From Autumnicola sp041679265 (GTDB taxonomy: Bacteria > Bacteroidota > Bacteroidia > Flavobacteriales > Flavobacteriaceae), in the NCBI RefSeq assembly GCF_041679265.1, contig NZ_JBGFSM010000008.1, positions 124,001 to 188,000 on the forward strand: a stretch of DNA of 64,000 nt. Reading direction: 5' to 3'. The notes under the pieces were generated by a model. The model saw nothing but the letters and a program-made list of their open reading frames with translations, was not told the origin of the DNA and made no database searches. Positions 1 through 8,507 of the stretch are shown in pieces. Each line of letters starts with the position of its first letter. Position 1 is the first letter of the stretch. The translations under genes and the position numbers were made by a program.

Positions 1-1374
1 CACAGTGTAGATTCTATTGCTGATGCTGAAGCTTATATTTCCCGTTTAGAGGGTTTTCCTGAAGCTTTTGAGGATATAATAGAAAACCTCAAAATAAGGG
101 AGCAGAATGGGGTAATACCTCCAAAATTTGTATTTGAAAAGGTGCTGGAGGATTCCCGGAATATAATTAAAGGAAAGCCCTTCATGAAATCCCTGGAAAG
201 CAGTACACTATTAGAGGATTTTAAATCTAAAGTGGCGATGCTGGATACTTCCGAAGAAATAAAACAGGAACTTATTAGCAAAGCAGAACAGGCCCTGGTG
301 AAGAATGTGAAGCCGGCCTATGATCAGTTAATAGATTATCTTGAAAATCAGCAGCAAAGAGCAACGGTAGAGGCGGGGGTATGGAAATTTCCTAAAGGAG
401 AAGCTTTTTACAACAACAGGTTACAGCGGATTACCACCACCAGTTTAACCGCAGAAGAAATCCATAACACTGGTTTAGATGAAGTTGCCCGTATCCACAG
501 AGAAATGGCAGAGATCATGAAAAAAGTAAATTTTGAAGGATCTCTTCAGGATTTCTTCGAATTTATGAGAACAGACAAGCAATTTTATTATGAAGATTCT
601 GAAGCAGGCCGTGGGAAATATCTTTCAGATGCTAAACATATAATATCCAGAATGCGAAAAAGGCTGCCAGACCTTTTTAATACTTTACCTGAAGCGGAGA
701 TTGTTGTAAAGGCCGTAGAACCTTTCCGGGAAAAAAGTGCAGGAAAAGCATTTTACCAACAACCGGCTTTAGATGGTTCGAGGCCGGGAACTTTTTATGC
801 AAATTTATATGATATGAGTGCCATGCCCACCTATCAGCTGGAAGCCTTGGCATATCATGAAGGCATCCCGGGGCATCATATGCAGATTGCGATTGCACAG
901 GAGCTGGAGGAGGTGCCCAATTTTAGAAAATTTAGTTTTTATACCGCTTATGTGGAAGGTTGGGGGCTGTACAGTGAATTATTACCTAAAGAAATAGGCT
1001 TTTATGAAGATCCTTATGCCGATTTCGGGCGGCTGGCCATGGAGCTTTGGCGAGCCTGCCGTTTAGTGGTAGATACCGGGATACATGCTAAAAAATGGAC
1101 CCGGGAAGAAGGTATTGCCTATTATAAAGAAAATACTCCCAATGCTGAAAGCGATGCGGTAAAAATGGTAGAACGGCATATTGTAATGCCGGGACAGGCT
1201 ACTGCTTACAAGATAGGAATGAATAAAATTCTGCAATTAAGAGAAGATGCAGAAGCAGAATTAGGAGAGAATTTTAATCTGGGTGAATTTCATGATGTAG
1301 TTTTGCTGGACGGCGCTATACCGCTAAACGTCCTGGAAGAAAAAGTAGGGAAATGGATTACGTCTAAACAGTAA
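1..1374 (+). CDS. DUF885 family zinc-peptidase-like protein, 5' truncated
   Basis: The frame is open from base 1, so the gene starts upstream of the window; 457 codons are visible. The segment HEGIPGHH (bases 856-879) is the zinc-binding HExxxGHH-like signature of the DUF885 family, and a downstream YVEGWGLY segment (about base 949) supplies the conserved Glu of the same family. DUF885 proteins resemble M32-type metallocarboxypeptidases and are usually secreted or lipid-anchored in Bacteroidota; the signal peptide would lie outside the window. An internal ATG at 142 is not the real start because family-like sequence continues upstream of it. The substrate cannot be read from the sequence. The galM-like gene begins 12 bases after the stop, so the two may be cotranscribed. 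Confidence 0.88.
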   Translation, partial: HSVDSIADAEAYISRLEGFPEAFEDIIENLKIREQNGVIPPKFVFEKVLEDSRNIIKGKPFMKSLESSTLLEDFKSKVAMLDTSEEIKQELISKAEQALVKNVKPAYDQLIDYLENQQQRATVEAGVWKFPKGEAFYNNRLQRITTTSLTAEEIHNTGLDEVARIHREMAEIMKKVNFEGSLQDFFEFMRTDKQFYYEDSEAGRGKYLSDAKHIISRMRKRLPDLFNTLPEAEIVVKAVEPFREKSAGKAFYQQPALDGSRPGTFYANLYDMSAMPTYQLEALAYHEGIPGHHMQIAIAQELEEVPNFRKFSFYTAYVEGWGLYSELLPKEIGFYEDPYADFGRLAMELWRACRLVVDTGIHAKKWTREEGIAYYKENTPNAESDAVKMVERHIVMPGQATAYKIGMNKILQLREDAEAELGENFNLGEFHDVVLLDGAIPLNVLEEKVGKWITSKQ

Positions 1375-1385
1375 AGCCAAAGCTA

Positions 1386-2384
1386 TTGGATAAAATACAA
1401 CAAAAAGACCTGAAGCTCGTCTGCCTTAAAAATGCAAATAAGACGGAGGTGAAAATTCTCAATTTTGGGGCCTCTCTTTTTAGCATGAAAATTTTTGCTG
1501 CTTCAGGAAAAAAAGTTAATGTTATTGTTGCCCCAAAAATGCCGGAAGAAGTGCTAAGTGCCCGTTACAAAATTCAAAATAAATGCTTTGGAGGAACAAT
1601 AGGAAGATATGCCGGCCGTATAGCCGGTGGTAAATTTAGGCTGGACGGAGAAGATTTTTCACTTTTTCAGAGAAGCGGAGTGCATCTAAATGGCGGCGAA
1701 AGTGGCTTCCAGTGTAAATTATGGAAGGTAGAAGAAGTAAAAGAAGGGAGCAATCCATCAGCCACGTTATCCTACTTTAGTAGAGATGGGGAAGAAGGTT
1801 ACCCCGGGAACCTTAAAGTTCTTGCAAACTTCACCCTTACTGAAGATGATGAGCTTAAAATACTTTATACGGCAGAAACAGATGTAAAAACCGTAGTAAA
1901 TATTACCAATCACGCTTATTTCAATCTTAATGGTGAAGGCAGTGTAAGCGATCACTTTCTTTGTATTAATGCCGATAAAATACTGGAAGTAGATGAAAAA
2001 CAATTGCCCACAGGAAATCTGGTGAACCTTAGGGATAACCAGAAGAATTTTGAAAATAATAAGCTAATAGGTAACAGGCTGCTAGAAGATACCTTTGTTC
2101 TTAATAGTGATGAGGAAGAAATTTCTGCCCGTTTATTTGCGCCTTTAACAGGAATAAAGATGGAAATGAGGACCAATCAGAGAGCAGTTGTTGCATATGT
2201 TCCAGAAGAACTTCCGGCAGATCTTGAGTATCAAACCAGGGTCGCCCCGGAATACCCTTCAATTTGCCTGAAAGCGCAAAATTTTCCGGATGCCCCAAAT
2301 TTCCGGAACTTCCCATCCAGCATTCTTGAAGCCGGCGAGAAATACCAAAACCTTATTTCTTTTAAATTTTCTGTAAAAAGATAG
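1386..2384 (+). CDS. Aldose 1-epimerase (GalM) family protein with altered active site
   Basis: A 332-residue protein of the galactose mutarotase fold, starting at a TTG codon. Family motifs are clear: GRYAGRI (residues 73-79), NHAYFNL with His176, EDTFVL with Asp235, and the C-terminal FPDAPNFRNFPSSIL block. Two catalytic positions look changed. The LHGG motif reads LNGG (Asn102 instead of His), and the glutamate before the PDAPN block, normally in an ETQ context, is Lys296 in CLKAQ. The codons at these places read cleanly, so this is not an obvious sequencing slip. The gene lies upstream of a sugar symporter and near galK/galT, which suits a galactose role, but ordinary mutarotase activity is doubtful. 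It may bind sugar without catalysis or act on another ligand. Confidence 0.85.
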   Translation: MDKIQQKDLKLVCLKNANKTEVKILNFGASLFSMKIFAASGKKVNVIVAPKMPEEVLSARYKIQNKCFGGTIGRYAGRIAGGKFRLDGEDFSLFQRSGVHLNGGESGFQCKLWKVEEVKEGSNPSATLSYFSRDGEEGYPGNLKVLANFTLTEDDELKILYTAETDVKTVVNITNHAYFNLNGEGSVSDHFLCINADKILEVDEKQLPTGNLVNLRDNQKNFENNKLIGNRLLEDTFVLNSDEEEISARLFAPLTGIKMEMRTNQRAVVAYVPEELPADLEYQTRVAPEYPSICLKAQNFPDAPNFRNFPSSILEAGEKYQNLISFKFSVKR

Positions 2385-2398
2385 ATATATATTATTTT

Positions 2399-2417
2399 AA
2401 ACGTAAAAATTACGTTT
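2399..2417. promoter_or_regulatory. Palindromic operator upstream of the sugar symporter
   Basis: The sequence AAACGTAAAAATTACGTTT has 8-base arms (2399-2406 and 2410-2417) and a 3-base spacer. It sits at about the -33 region of a weak -7 box TATATTTA (2433-2440), 41 bases before the symporter ATG. A related 19-mer, matching at 15 of 19 positions, occurs at 8432-8450 between galK and the NUDIX regulator. That recurrence is the main support for an operator. The binding protein could be the NUDIX regulator or the LacI protein encoded nearby. Confidence 0.6.
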
Positions 2418-2458
2418 TATAATTTTAAAGTTTATATTTAAAAAAATTTTACAATTAT

Positions 2459-4135
2459 ATGGAATTTGAATTACTCGACCAGATTGTTTTTGCGGCTTAT
2501 GCTTTAATGATTATTGGAATAGGATGGTGGGTTTCGCGGGGAAAAGGGGAAACATCAGAAGATTATTTTCTTGCCAGTAAATCCTTGCCCTGGTGGGCTA
2601 TTGGCGCATCGCTTATTGCTGCCAACATTTCGGCGGAACAATTTATAGGGATGTCCGGCTCCGGGTTTGCCATTGGGCTCGCTATTGCCTCTTATGAATG
2701 GATGGCGGCTGTAACGCTACTGGTAGTCGGGAAATTCTTCCTGCCCATTTTTATAGAAAAGAAACTCTATACTATTCCCGAATTTGTAGAAGTAAGGTAT
2801 AGTAAGAACCTGAAGACCATACTTGCCGTCTTCTGGCTTTGCCTTTTTGTATTTGTGAACCTAACTTCTGTTCTTTATTTAGGAGCTACAGCACTGGATA
2901 CTATTATTGGTACCGGGGATGGTTCTATATTTATGGAATCTATTATTGGCCTGGCATTATTTGCAGCCGCGTATTCTCTTTACGGAGGGCTTTCTGCAGT
3001 GGCATGGACAGATGTGGTTCAGGTGGTACTGTTAATTGTTGGAGGGCTTATTACCACTTTTATTTCATTGTCCCATGTTTCTGAAACAGGCGGAATAATT
3101 GATGGAATGGTAAGTGTTTATGAACAGGTGCCGGAGAAATTCTCCATGATTCTCGATAAAGGAGAAATAATTACTCCAAACGGAAAAGACGCCTGGTGGG
3201 ATTTGCCGGGGCTTGCAGTACTTATTGGAGGAATGTGGGTGGCCAACTTATACTACTGGGGTTTTAACCAATATATTATCCAACGTACGCTGGCGGCAAA
3301 AAGTTTAAAAGAATCTCAGAAAGGGATTGTACTGGCCGGATTTCTAAAGCTCCTGATTCCGCTTATTGTTGTAATTCCCGGGATTATTGCTTTTGTGATT
3401 AATACCGATGCCAGTGGCGAAATTGTAAGGGGGGTAACCGATGCCTCTTTCTTTAGCGGGACAGGAACGGTAATTAACGATAATGCCTCCCCTTGGCTAA
3501 TTAAGGAATTTGTACCTGTAGGCCTTAAAGGCCTGGTAGTGGCGGCACTCGCGGCAGCCATTGTCTCCTCCGTGGCCTCTATGTTAAATTCTACTGCCAC
3601 CATTTTCACCATGGATATCTATAAACCGTTCTTTCAAAAGAATAAATCTGAGAAAGGTCTCGTTAATGTGGGAAGAATTTCTGCCAGTTTAGCTTTAATC
3701 ATTGCCATTGTTCTGGCGCCTCAGCTTAAAAGCCTTGGACAGGTATTCCAGTACATCCAGGAATATACCGGGGTGGTAAGTCCTGGAATTCTTGCAGTAT
3801 TTATGCTTGGACTCTTTTGGAGAAAAACCACTAATAAAGCGGCTATTTGGGGAGTTTTAATTTCTATTCCTATCGCTCTTTACTTTAAGATTGGTCCTAA
3901 TGGCTGGATAGAATCTCCTTTCTTTATTACCTGGCCTTTTATGCACCAGATGATGGCTACCTGGATTCTTACCATGCTGGTGATGGTTCTTATAAGTTAT
4001 GCTGAAGCAAAAGGCAGGAATCATGAAAAATCTATTGTTTTCTCAAAAAATTTATTTAAAACAGAGCCTGTCTTTAATATTTGCAGTTTTGCAATATTGC
4101 TCATTGTAGCCATGCTGTATGCAATGTTCTGGTAA
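2459..4135 (+). CDS. SSS-family sodium/sugar symporter (SglT-like)
   Basis: A 558-residue inner-membrane protein with about 14 hydrophobic segments. The N-terminal part (residues about 5-90), with RGKGETSEDYFLASKSLPWWAIGASLIAANIS-type sequence, is characteristic of the solute:sodium symporter family. The segment around residues 255-275 (NLYYWGFNQYIIQRTL) is typical of the SGLT/vSGLT branch, which moves galactose or glucose with Na+. It has its own AT-rich promoter region with a palindromic operator and is separated from galM by 74 bases. A bidirectional terminator follows. Together with galK and galT it would provide uptake for the galactose pathway. The sugar specificity is an inference from context. 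Confidence 0.9.
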   Translation: MEFELLDQIVFAAYALMIIGIGWWVSRGKGETSEDYFLASKSLPWWAIGASLIAANISAEQFIGMSGSGFAIGLAIASYEWMAAVTLLVVGKFFLPIFIEKKLYTIPEFVEVRYSKNLKTILAVFWLCLFVFVNLTSVLYLGATALDTIIGTGDGSIFMESIIGLALFAAAYSLYGGLSAVAWTDVVQVVLLIVGGLITTFISLSHVSETGGIIDGMVSVYEQVPEKFSMILDKGEIITPNGKDAWWDLPGLAVLIGGMWVANLYYWGFNQYIIQRTLAAKSLKESQKGIVLAGFLKLLIPLIVVIPGIIAFVINTDASGEIVRGVTDASFFSGTGTVINDNASPWLIKEFVPVGLKGLVVAALAAAIVSSVASMLNSTATIFTMDIYKPFFQKNKSEKGLVNVGRISASLALIIAIVLAPQLKSLGQVFQYIQEYTGVVSPGILAVFMLGLFWRKTTNKAAIWGVLISIPIALYFKIGPNGWIESPFFITWPFMHQMMATWILTMLVMVLISYAEAKGRNHEKSIVFSKNLFKTEPVFNICSFAILLIVAMLYAMFW

Positions 4136-4157
4136 GGGAAAAATTCTGATATAAAAA

Positions 4158-4190
4158 AAGCTGCCCACGGAAAGTCCATGGGCAGCTTTT
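4158..4190. terminator. Bidirectional terminator between symporter and SDR gene
   Basis: The arms AAAGCTGCCCA (4158-4168) and TGGGCAGCTTT (4179-4189) form an 11-bp stem with A-rich and T-rich flanks. It serves the symporter gene on the plus strand and the SDR gene on the minus strand. Confidence 0.85.
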
Positions 4191-4228
4191 TATTTCTAAA
4201 GCTTCCGGAAATCCAAAAGCTTTCTATT

Positions 4229-4975
4229 CTATTGTTCCTGTTCGGTGGGCATAATGTAAACATCATTAATATTTGCCCTGGCAGGTTGTGATAATGCATA
4301 ATAAATAGATTCTGCAATATCTTCGGCCTGTAAAGGAGTTAGATTCTCCAATTGGGAAACAAAACCTTCTTTAATCTCCTCGTCGGTGATGGTATCGGTT
4401 AATTCGGTTTCCACCGCTCCCGGTTCAATAGAGGTTGCTTTAATTCCAAAATTTGGCGCCAGTTCCATACGCAAACCTTCAGTAAACATTTTTACAGCAG
4501 ATTTGGTTGCACAATAAACTGCGCCTCCCGGATAATTTTTTCTTCCTGCACTGGAAGAAATATTTATAATATGACCAGATTTCTGTTCCATCATGGTTGG
4601 CAATACCGCAGCAACCCCATTCAGCACACCCTTAATATTCACATCTACCATGGTGTCCCATTCATCTGTATGCAGATTCTTCACATAAGATAAAGGCATA
4701 AGTCCTGCATTATTAATAATGGCATCTATACTGCCAAATTCTTCTTTGGTACGGGATGCTATTTTTTTAAAATCATCCTTTTTAGTAACATCTGCGGGTA
4801 CCACTAAAGCATTACCGCCATTTTTTTCAATTTTTTCCTTTAGGGTCTTCAAACGATCTTCCCTTCTTGCGCTCAATACTACATTTGCACCCGCTTTTGA
4901 AAGCCGCATTGCTGTCGCTTCCCCAATTCCGCTTGATGCTCCTGTAATAATTACTGTTTTTCCTTTCATTTCCAT
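4229..4975 (-). CDS. Short-chain dehydrogenase/reductase (SDR)
   Basis: A classical SDR of 248 residues with the NAD(P)-binding TGASSGIG motif near the N-terminus, the NNAG motif, and the catalytic Ser plus YCATK (YxxxK). The arginine in SARRED after the second strand suggests NADP preference. I chose the ATG at 4975 because family members normally begin a few residues before the first strand; the frame is open further upstream to 5089, but that extension looks non-family. It belongs to the YdfG-like oxidoreductases acting on hydroxy acids or sugars, and the substrate is not predictable. It follows lacI on the same strand after a 157-base gap, so cotranscription with galKT-lacI is possible but not shown. 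Confidence 0.9.
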   Translation of the reverse strand: MEMKGKTVIITGASSGIGEATAMRLSKAGANVVLSARREDRLKTLKEKIEKNGGNALVVPADVTKKDDFKKIASRTKEEFGSIDAIINNAGLMPLSYVKNLHTDEWDTMVDVNIKGVLNGVAAVLPTMMEQKSGHIINISSSAGRKNYPGGAVYCATKSAVKMFTEGLRMELAPNFGIKATSIEPGAVETELTDTITDEEIKEGFVSQLENLTPLQAEDIAESIYYALSQPARANINDVYIMPTEQEQ

Positions 4976-5132
4976 AAGTTTTTTTTGAAAAATAGCTTTA
5001 AGTAGTGCCGCTGCCAAATTAGAGCACACCTTTAGCGATGTTTTAACTGGACTTAAGCCTAAATTGTTAAAGAATTTGCGGATTGGCAAAAAAATGACCC
5101 CTGCAGACAGTAGTTAACCTAATAATCATTCT

Positions 5133-6191
5133 CTAGACTTTGCCGGAAAATTTTGGGACGGGAGGATGGGTGGATTCTCTGTGAATAATTACGGTTTCCA
5201 GCACATGGTGTACGGGCTCCAGATACTCTTCTAATGCTGTAGGACTATCCTGGTCTTTCTGCAACCTCGTTATTAAAGTTTCTACAGCCATCTTTCCCTG
5301 TTCTTCGGCATGTTGGTTTACGGTACTTAGGGAGGGTAAAAAATGTTCTCCCATAAAACCATTGGTAAATCCAATTACAGAAATATCTTCCGGAATTTTA
5401 TAACCTTTTTTTATAGCCGTGCGCATACTTAAAATAGCAGAGAGTTCATCTGCCGCCAGGATGCCATCTACAGATTTTTCAGCAAGAACGGGTAAGAGTT
5501 TTTCTTCAAAAGCCTCATTCTCGTTTATATGAAGAACATAGGGTTGTGCCCTGCATTTTGCCCGGGATAAGGCATATCCGTTTTGCCTCTGTAAGTCTAC
5601 GCTGGTATCAAAAATGGTAGAAAGATAAATAATGTTCCTGCAGCCACTTCTATGCATTTCATCGGTTGCTTTTTCTGCTATTTTTTTATCATCTATGGAA
5701 ATGCTGTCGCAGGAAATTTTATGAGTAATCCTGTCAAATAGCACCAGGGGAATCCCATAATCAATGATACGATTTAAGTGTTCCAGTTGTTGTGTTTGCT
5801 GTGTTTCTTTTGCAAGGGAGAGAATAATACCATCTACCCTGCCATTAAGAAAAGTTCTCAGGCTTTCTGCCTCTTTCCTGGTAGATTCATTAGAAATACA
5901 GATAATAATTTTATAGCCCGCTTTTGCCGCGGTAGATTCAATGCCATAAAGCGCTTTCGTGAAAAAGGAGGGAAGTATATTGGGAATAATTACGCCAATG
6001 GTTTTGGTTTTATTGGCTTTAAGGCTCTGGGCCATTCCATTGGGGACATAATTGTTTAAAATGGCAAACTGTTTTACGCGACTTCTGGTTTGGGCACTTA
6101 TTTCAGGACTGTCATTAAGGGATTTTGAAACCGTGGAAACGGATAAATTAAGCAGTCCGGCCAATTTCTTTAAAGTCACTTTTTGCTCCAT
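5133..6191 (-). CDS. LacI/GalR family transcriptional regulator
   Basis: A 352-residue repressor-type protein. Residues about 5-27 (TLKKLAGLLNLSVSTVSKSLN) form the LacI helix-turn-helix with the hinge helix near residue 55. The remainder is the periplasmic-binding-protein-like sugar-sensing domain, starting IGVIIPNIL and containing the DGIILS and DGILAADE strands. It begins 3 bases after galT on the same strand, so it is part of the galK-galT operon and would sense a sugar connected with it. A second regulator of different fold (the NUDIX protein at 8508) is encoded at the head of the same locus. Confidence 0.92.
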   Translation of the reverse strand: MEQKVTLKKLAGLLNLSVSTVSKSLNDSPEISAQTRSRVKQFAILNNYVPNGMAQSLKANKTKTIGVIIPNILPSFFTKALYGIESTAAKAGYKIIICISNESTRKEAESLRTFLNGRVDGIILSLAKETQQTQQLEHLNRIIDYGIPLVLFDRITHKISCDSISIDDKKIAEKATDEMHRSGCRNIIYLSTIFDTSVDLQRQNGYALSRAKCRAQPYVLHINENEAFEEKLLPVLAEKSVDGILAADELSAILSMRTAIKKGYKIPEDISVIGFTNGFMGEHFLPSLSTVNQHAEEQGKMAVETLITRLQKDQDSPTALEEYLEPVHHVLETVIIHRESTHPPVPKFSGKV

Positions 6192-6194
6192 AGC

Positions 6195-7235
6195 TTATTG
6201 TTTTAAGTAATGTTGCCCCGGAAGTTGCTTTAGGGTTTCCGCAGCCATCTCTGCAGTAATATCCCTTTGGGGTCCTGCAAACATCTCGTAGCCTACCATA
6301 AATTTTTTCACTGTAGCCGATCGTAATAAAGGCGGGTAAAAAGACATGTGAAAATGCCATTCAGGATAATCTGTACCATCTGTAGGGGCCTGATGGATTC
6401 CCGAAGAATAGGGGAAAGAAGTCTCAAAAAGATTATCATACATCACGGTTAGCCTTTTAATACTATCGGCAAAAGCTTCTTCTTCATCTTTGCTCAGCTC
6501 ATTTATGTTCTGGTGCTGTTCCCTTGGAATAATCATGGCTTCATAAGGCCATACTGCCCAATAAGGAACCAACGTTACAAAATACTCATTTTCAGATAGA
6601 ATGCGCTTGTTTATTTCCAGTTCCTGTGTTAAATAATCGCTAAGAATGCTTCGCTTATTTTTCTGCCAATATTCTTTAAAATGATGTGACTTCTTTTTAA
6701 TTTCAGTAGGGATAGAAGACTGGGACCAAATTTGCCCATGTGGATGGGGATTGCTGCAGCCCATGGCTTCACCCTTATTTTCAAAAATCTGCACATAATT
6801 AATGTTGTCCCTGCTGCCCAGTTCCCGGAATTCTTTTTTCCACATTTTCACCACTTTAGCGATCTCCCCGCGCTCCATAAGTGGCAGCGTGAGCGAGTGA
6901 TTTGGCGAAAAGCAGACCACTTTGCAGATCCCTTTTTCAGCTTCAGCTTTTAATAAGCCGTTCCTTAGCTCTTCTCGAGGAGTATCAGGAAGTAAAGCCG
7001 AAAAATCGTTTACAAAAGAATAAGGCTCGGTGTACTGGGGATTGGTTTCCCCACTGGCACGGGTGTTACCGGGGCAGAGATAACAGGATGCATTATATGG
7101 AGGCCTGGCTTCCGGAAAATTTTTCTCGGTCTTTCCCTGCCATGGCCTTTTGGTGCGGTGTGGCGAGACCAGAATCCATTCGCCTGTAAGTATATTATAT
7201 CTTCTATGCGGAATATTATTTAGTTTGTTGCTCAT
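6195..7235 (-). CDS. galT: Galactose-1-phosphate uridylyltransferase
   Basis: This Leloir-pathway enzyme exchanges UMP between UDP-glucose and galactose 1-phosphate. The 346-residue protein has Cys51 and Cys54 of the CxxC zinc site (CYLC) and the active-site triad NPHPHGQIW (His164-Pro-His166, with His166 the expected uridylylated residue). Length and N-terminal RRYNILTGEWILVSPHR match the GalT family. It lies 19 bases after galK and 3 bases before lacI, all on the minus strand, clearly one operon. No galE is present in the window, so the epimerase step must be encoded elsewhere. Confidence 0.96.
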   Translation of the reverse strand: MSNKLNNIPHRRYNILTGEWILVSPHRTKRPWQGKTEKNFPEARPPYNASCYLCPGNTRASGETNPQYTEPYSFVNDFSALLPDTPREELRNGLLKAEAEKGICKVVCFSPNHSLTLPLMERGEIAKVVKMWKKEFRELGSRDNINYVQIFENKGEAMGCSNPHPHGQIWSQSSIPTEIKKKSHHFKEYWQKNKRSILSDYLTQELEINKRILSENEYFVTLVPYWAVWPYEAMIIPREQHQNINELSKDEEEAFADSIKRLTVMYDNLFETSFPYSSGIHQAPTDGTDYPEWHFHMSFYPPLLRSATVKKFMVGYEMFAGPQRDITAEMAAETLKQLPGQHYLKQ

Positions 7236-7254
7236 TTTCAGTATTTTTTCAGAA

Positions 7255-8391
7255 TTAATCTATTACCGTTCCTTCACCTGGAGAAACGGAGATCATATCC
7301 ATTTTAATGTCAAATTTCTTAAAGTAAGCTTCAGAAATTTCCTTAATATAATCCTCAATTTTATCTGCTTCAATTAAATTGATGGTACAGCCGCCAAAGC
7401 CGCCGCCCATCATACGGGAGCCATAAATAAAATCTTTGTCTTCAGAAAAATCCACCATAAAATCAAGTTCCGGGCAACTTACTTCATAATGATGCTGAAG
7501 GCCCCGGTGAGATTGGTACATCAACTCCCCAAACTTTTTCAGTTCCCCTTTTTTCATTGCTTCGGAAGCTTTTTGAACTCTTTCATTTTCATTTAGAACA
7601 TACAGGCAACGTTGATAAGTTTTTTCAGAAAGCTCTTTTTTAAACTCTTGCAGCATCTCAAAACTTACTTCCCTAAGGGAAGAAACTTCAGCATATTTCT
7701 GCCGGATTTTCTCCACGGCATCCTCACATTCCGCCCGGCGGGTGTTGTACTCGCTATCGGCAAGGCTGTGGGAAACATTGGTGTTCAGCAGTAATAGTTT
7801 GCAATTTTTAAAGTCGGCAGGAATAAATTCTGTTTCCAGGGTTTTACAATCCAGCAGGATAATATGCTCCTTTTTGCTCATAACAGAAGCAAACTGGTCC
7901 ATAATCCCGCAGTTCGAGCCCACAAAATTATTTTCAGCCCTTTGTGAAAGCTCCACAATCTCCTGTTTGGACAAATTCAAATCAAACAGCTTATTTAAAC
8001 CGGCAGCAAAACCACATTCAAGTGCAGCAGAAGAACTAATTCCCGCACCAATGGGCAGTTCGCTTTTAATAATACAGTCAAAACCCTGCAGTTTTTTATC
8101 CAGTTTTTGAATTTCATCAATGACGCCCAGTAGATAATTTTTCCAGGAATCTTCCTGTTTAGAAATTTCATTCAGTGAGAATTCATAGTAGCTATCAAAT
8201 GTTTTGCTATAAATCCTGCAGTTTTCGGGAGATTCGTTCTTTTTGAAATCAAAAAATATCTTTTTGTCAATAGCAGTGGGCATCACAAAACCATTATTAT
8301 AATCTGTATGTTCGCCAATAAGGTTAATCCGGCCGGGAGAAGAGACTTTTACTTCGGCCTGAAAATCTTTAAGTTTTTTGGAAAGGGTCAT
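7255..8391 (-). CDS. galK: Galactokinase
   Basis: A GHMP-family kinase that phosphorylates galactose at C1, the first committed step of the Leloir pathway. Motifs in order: SPGRINLIGEHTDYNNGFVMP (galactokinase signature, about residues 18-38), PIGAGISSSAALE (ATP-binding loop), and the C-terminal GGGFGGCTI motif. I placed the start at the ATG at 8391 (378 residues). A longer frame begins at 8424, but that codon overlaps a perfect minus-strand -7 box (8422-8429), and the shorter form matches the usual N-terminal length. It heads the operon galK-galT-lacI. Confidence 0.95.
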   Translation of the reverse strand: MTLSKKLKDFQAEVKVSSPGRINLIGEHTDYNNGFVMPTAIDKKIFFDFKKNESPENCRIYSKTFDSYYEFSLNEISKQEDSWKNYLLGVIDEIQKLDKKLQGFDCIIKSELPIGAGISSSAALECGFAAGLNKLFDLNLSKQEIVELSQRAENNFVGSNCGIMDQFASVMSKKEHIILLDCKTLETEFIPADFKNCKLLLLNTNVSHSLADSEYNTRRAECEDAVEKIRQKYAEVSSLREVSFEMLQEFKKELSEKTYQRCLYVLNENERVQKASEAMKKGELKKFGELMYQSHRGLQHHYEVSCPELDFMVDFSEDKDFIYGSRMMGGGFGGCTINLIEADKIEDYIKEISEAYFKKFDIKMDMISVSPGEGTVID

Positions 8392-8421
8392 GTAATTTTT
8401 TTCAGGATGGATTATTAATTT

Positions 8422-8450
8422 CAAATATAATAAATGTAAAAAATACGCTC
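8422..8450 (-). promoter_or_regulatory. galK promoter -7 box with overlapping operator
   Basis: On the minus strand, TATATTTG at 8429-8422 is an exact match to the Bacteroidota -7 consensus TAnnTTTG and lies about 30 bases before the galK ATG. Immediately upstream, 8432-8450 carries AAATGTAAAAAATACGCTC, which matches the palindrome at 2399-2417 at 15 of 19 positions. A protein bound here would cover the spacer between the -7 and -33 boxes, fitting repression. The same site lies upstream of the divergent NUDIX regulator. Confidence 0.6.
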
Positions 8451-8507
8451 ATTCTAATTTTGAAATATTTCTATATCTTTAGAAGATATCAGGATTAATT
8501 TTAATAA

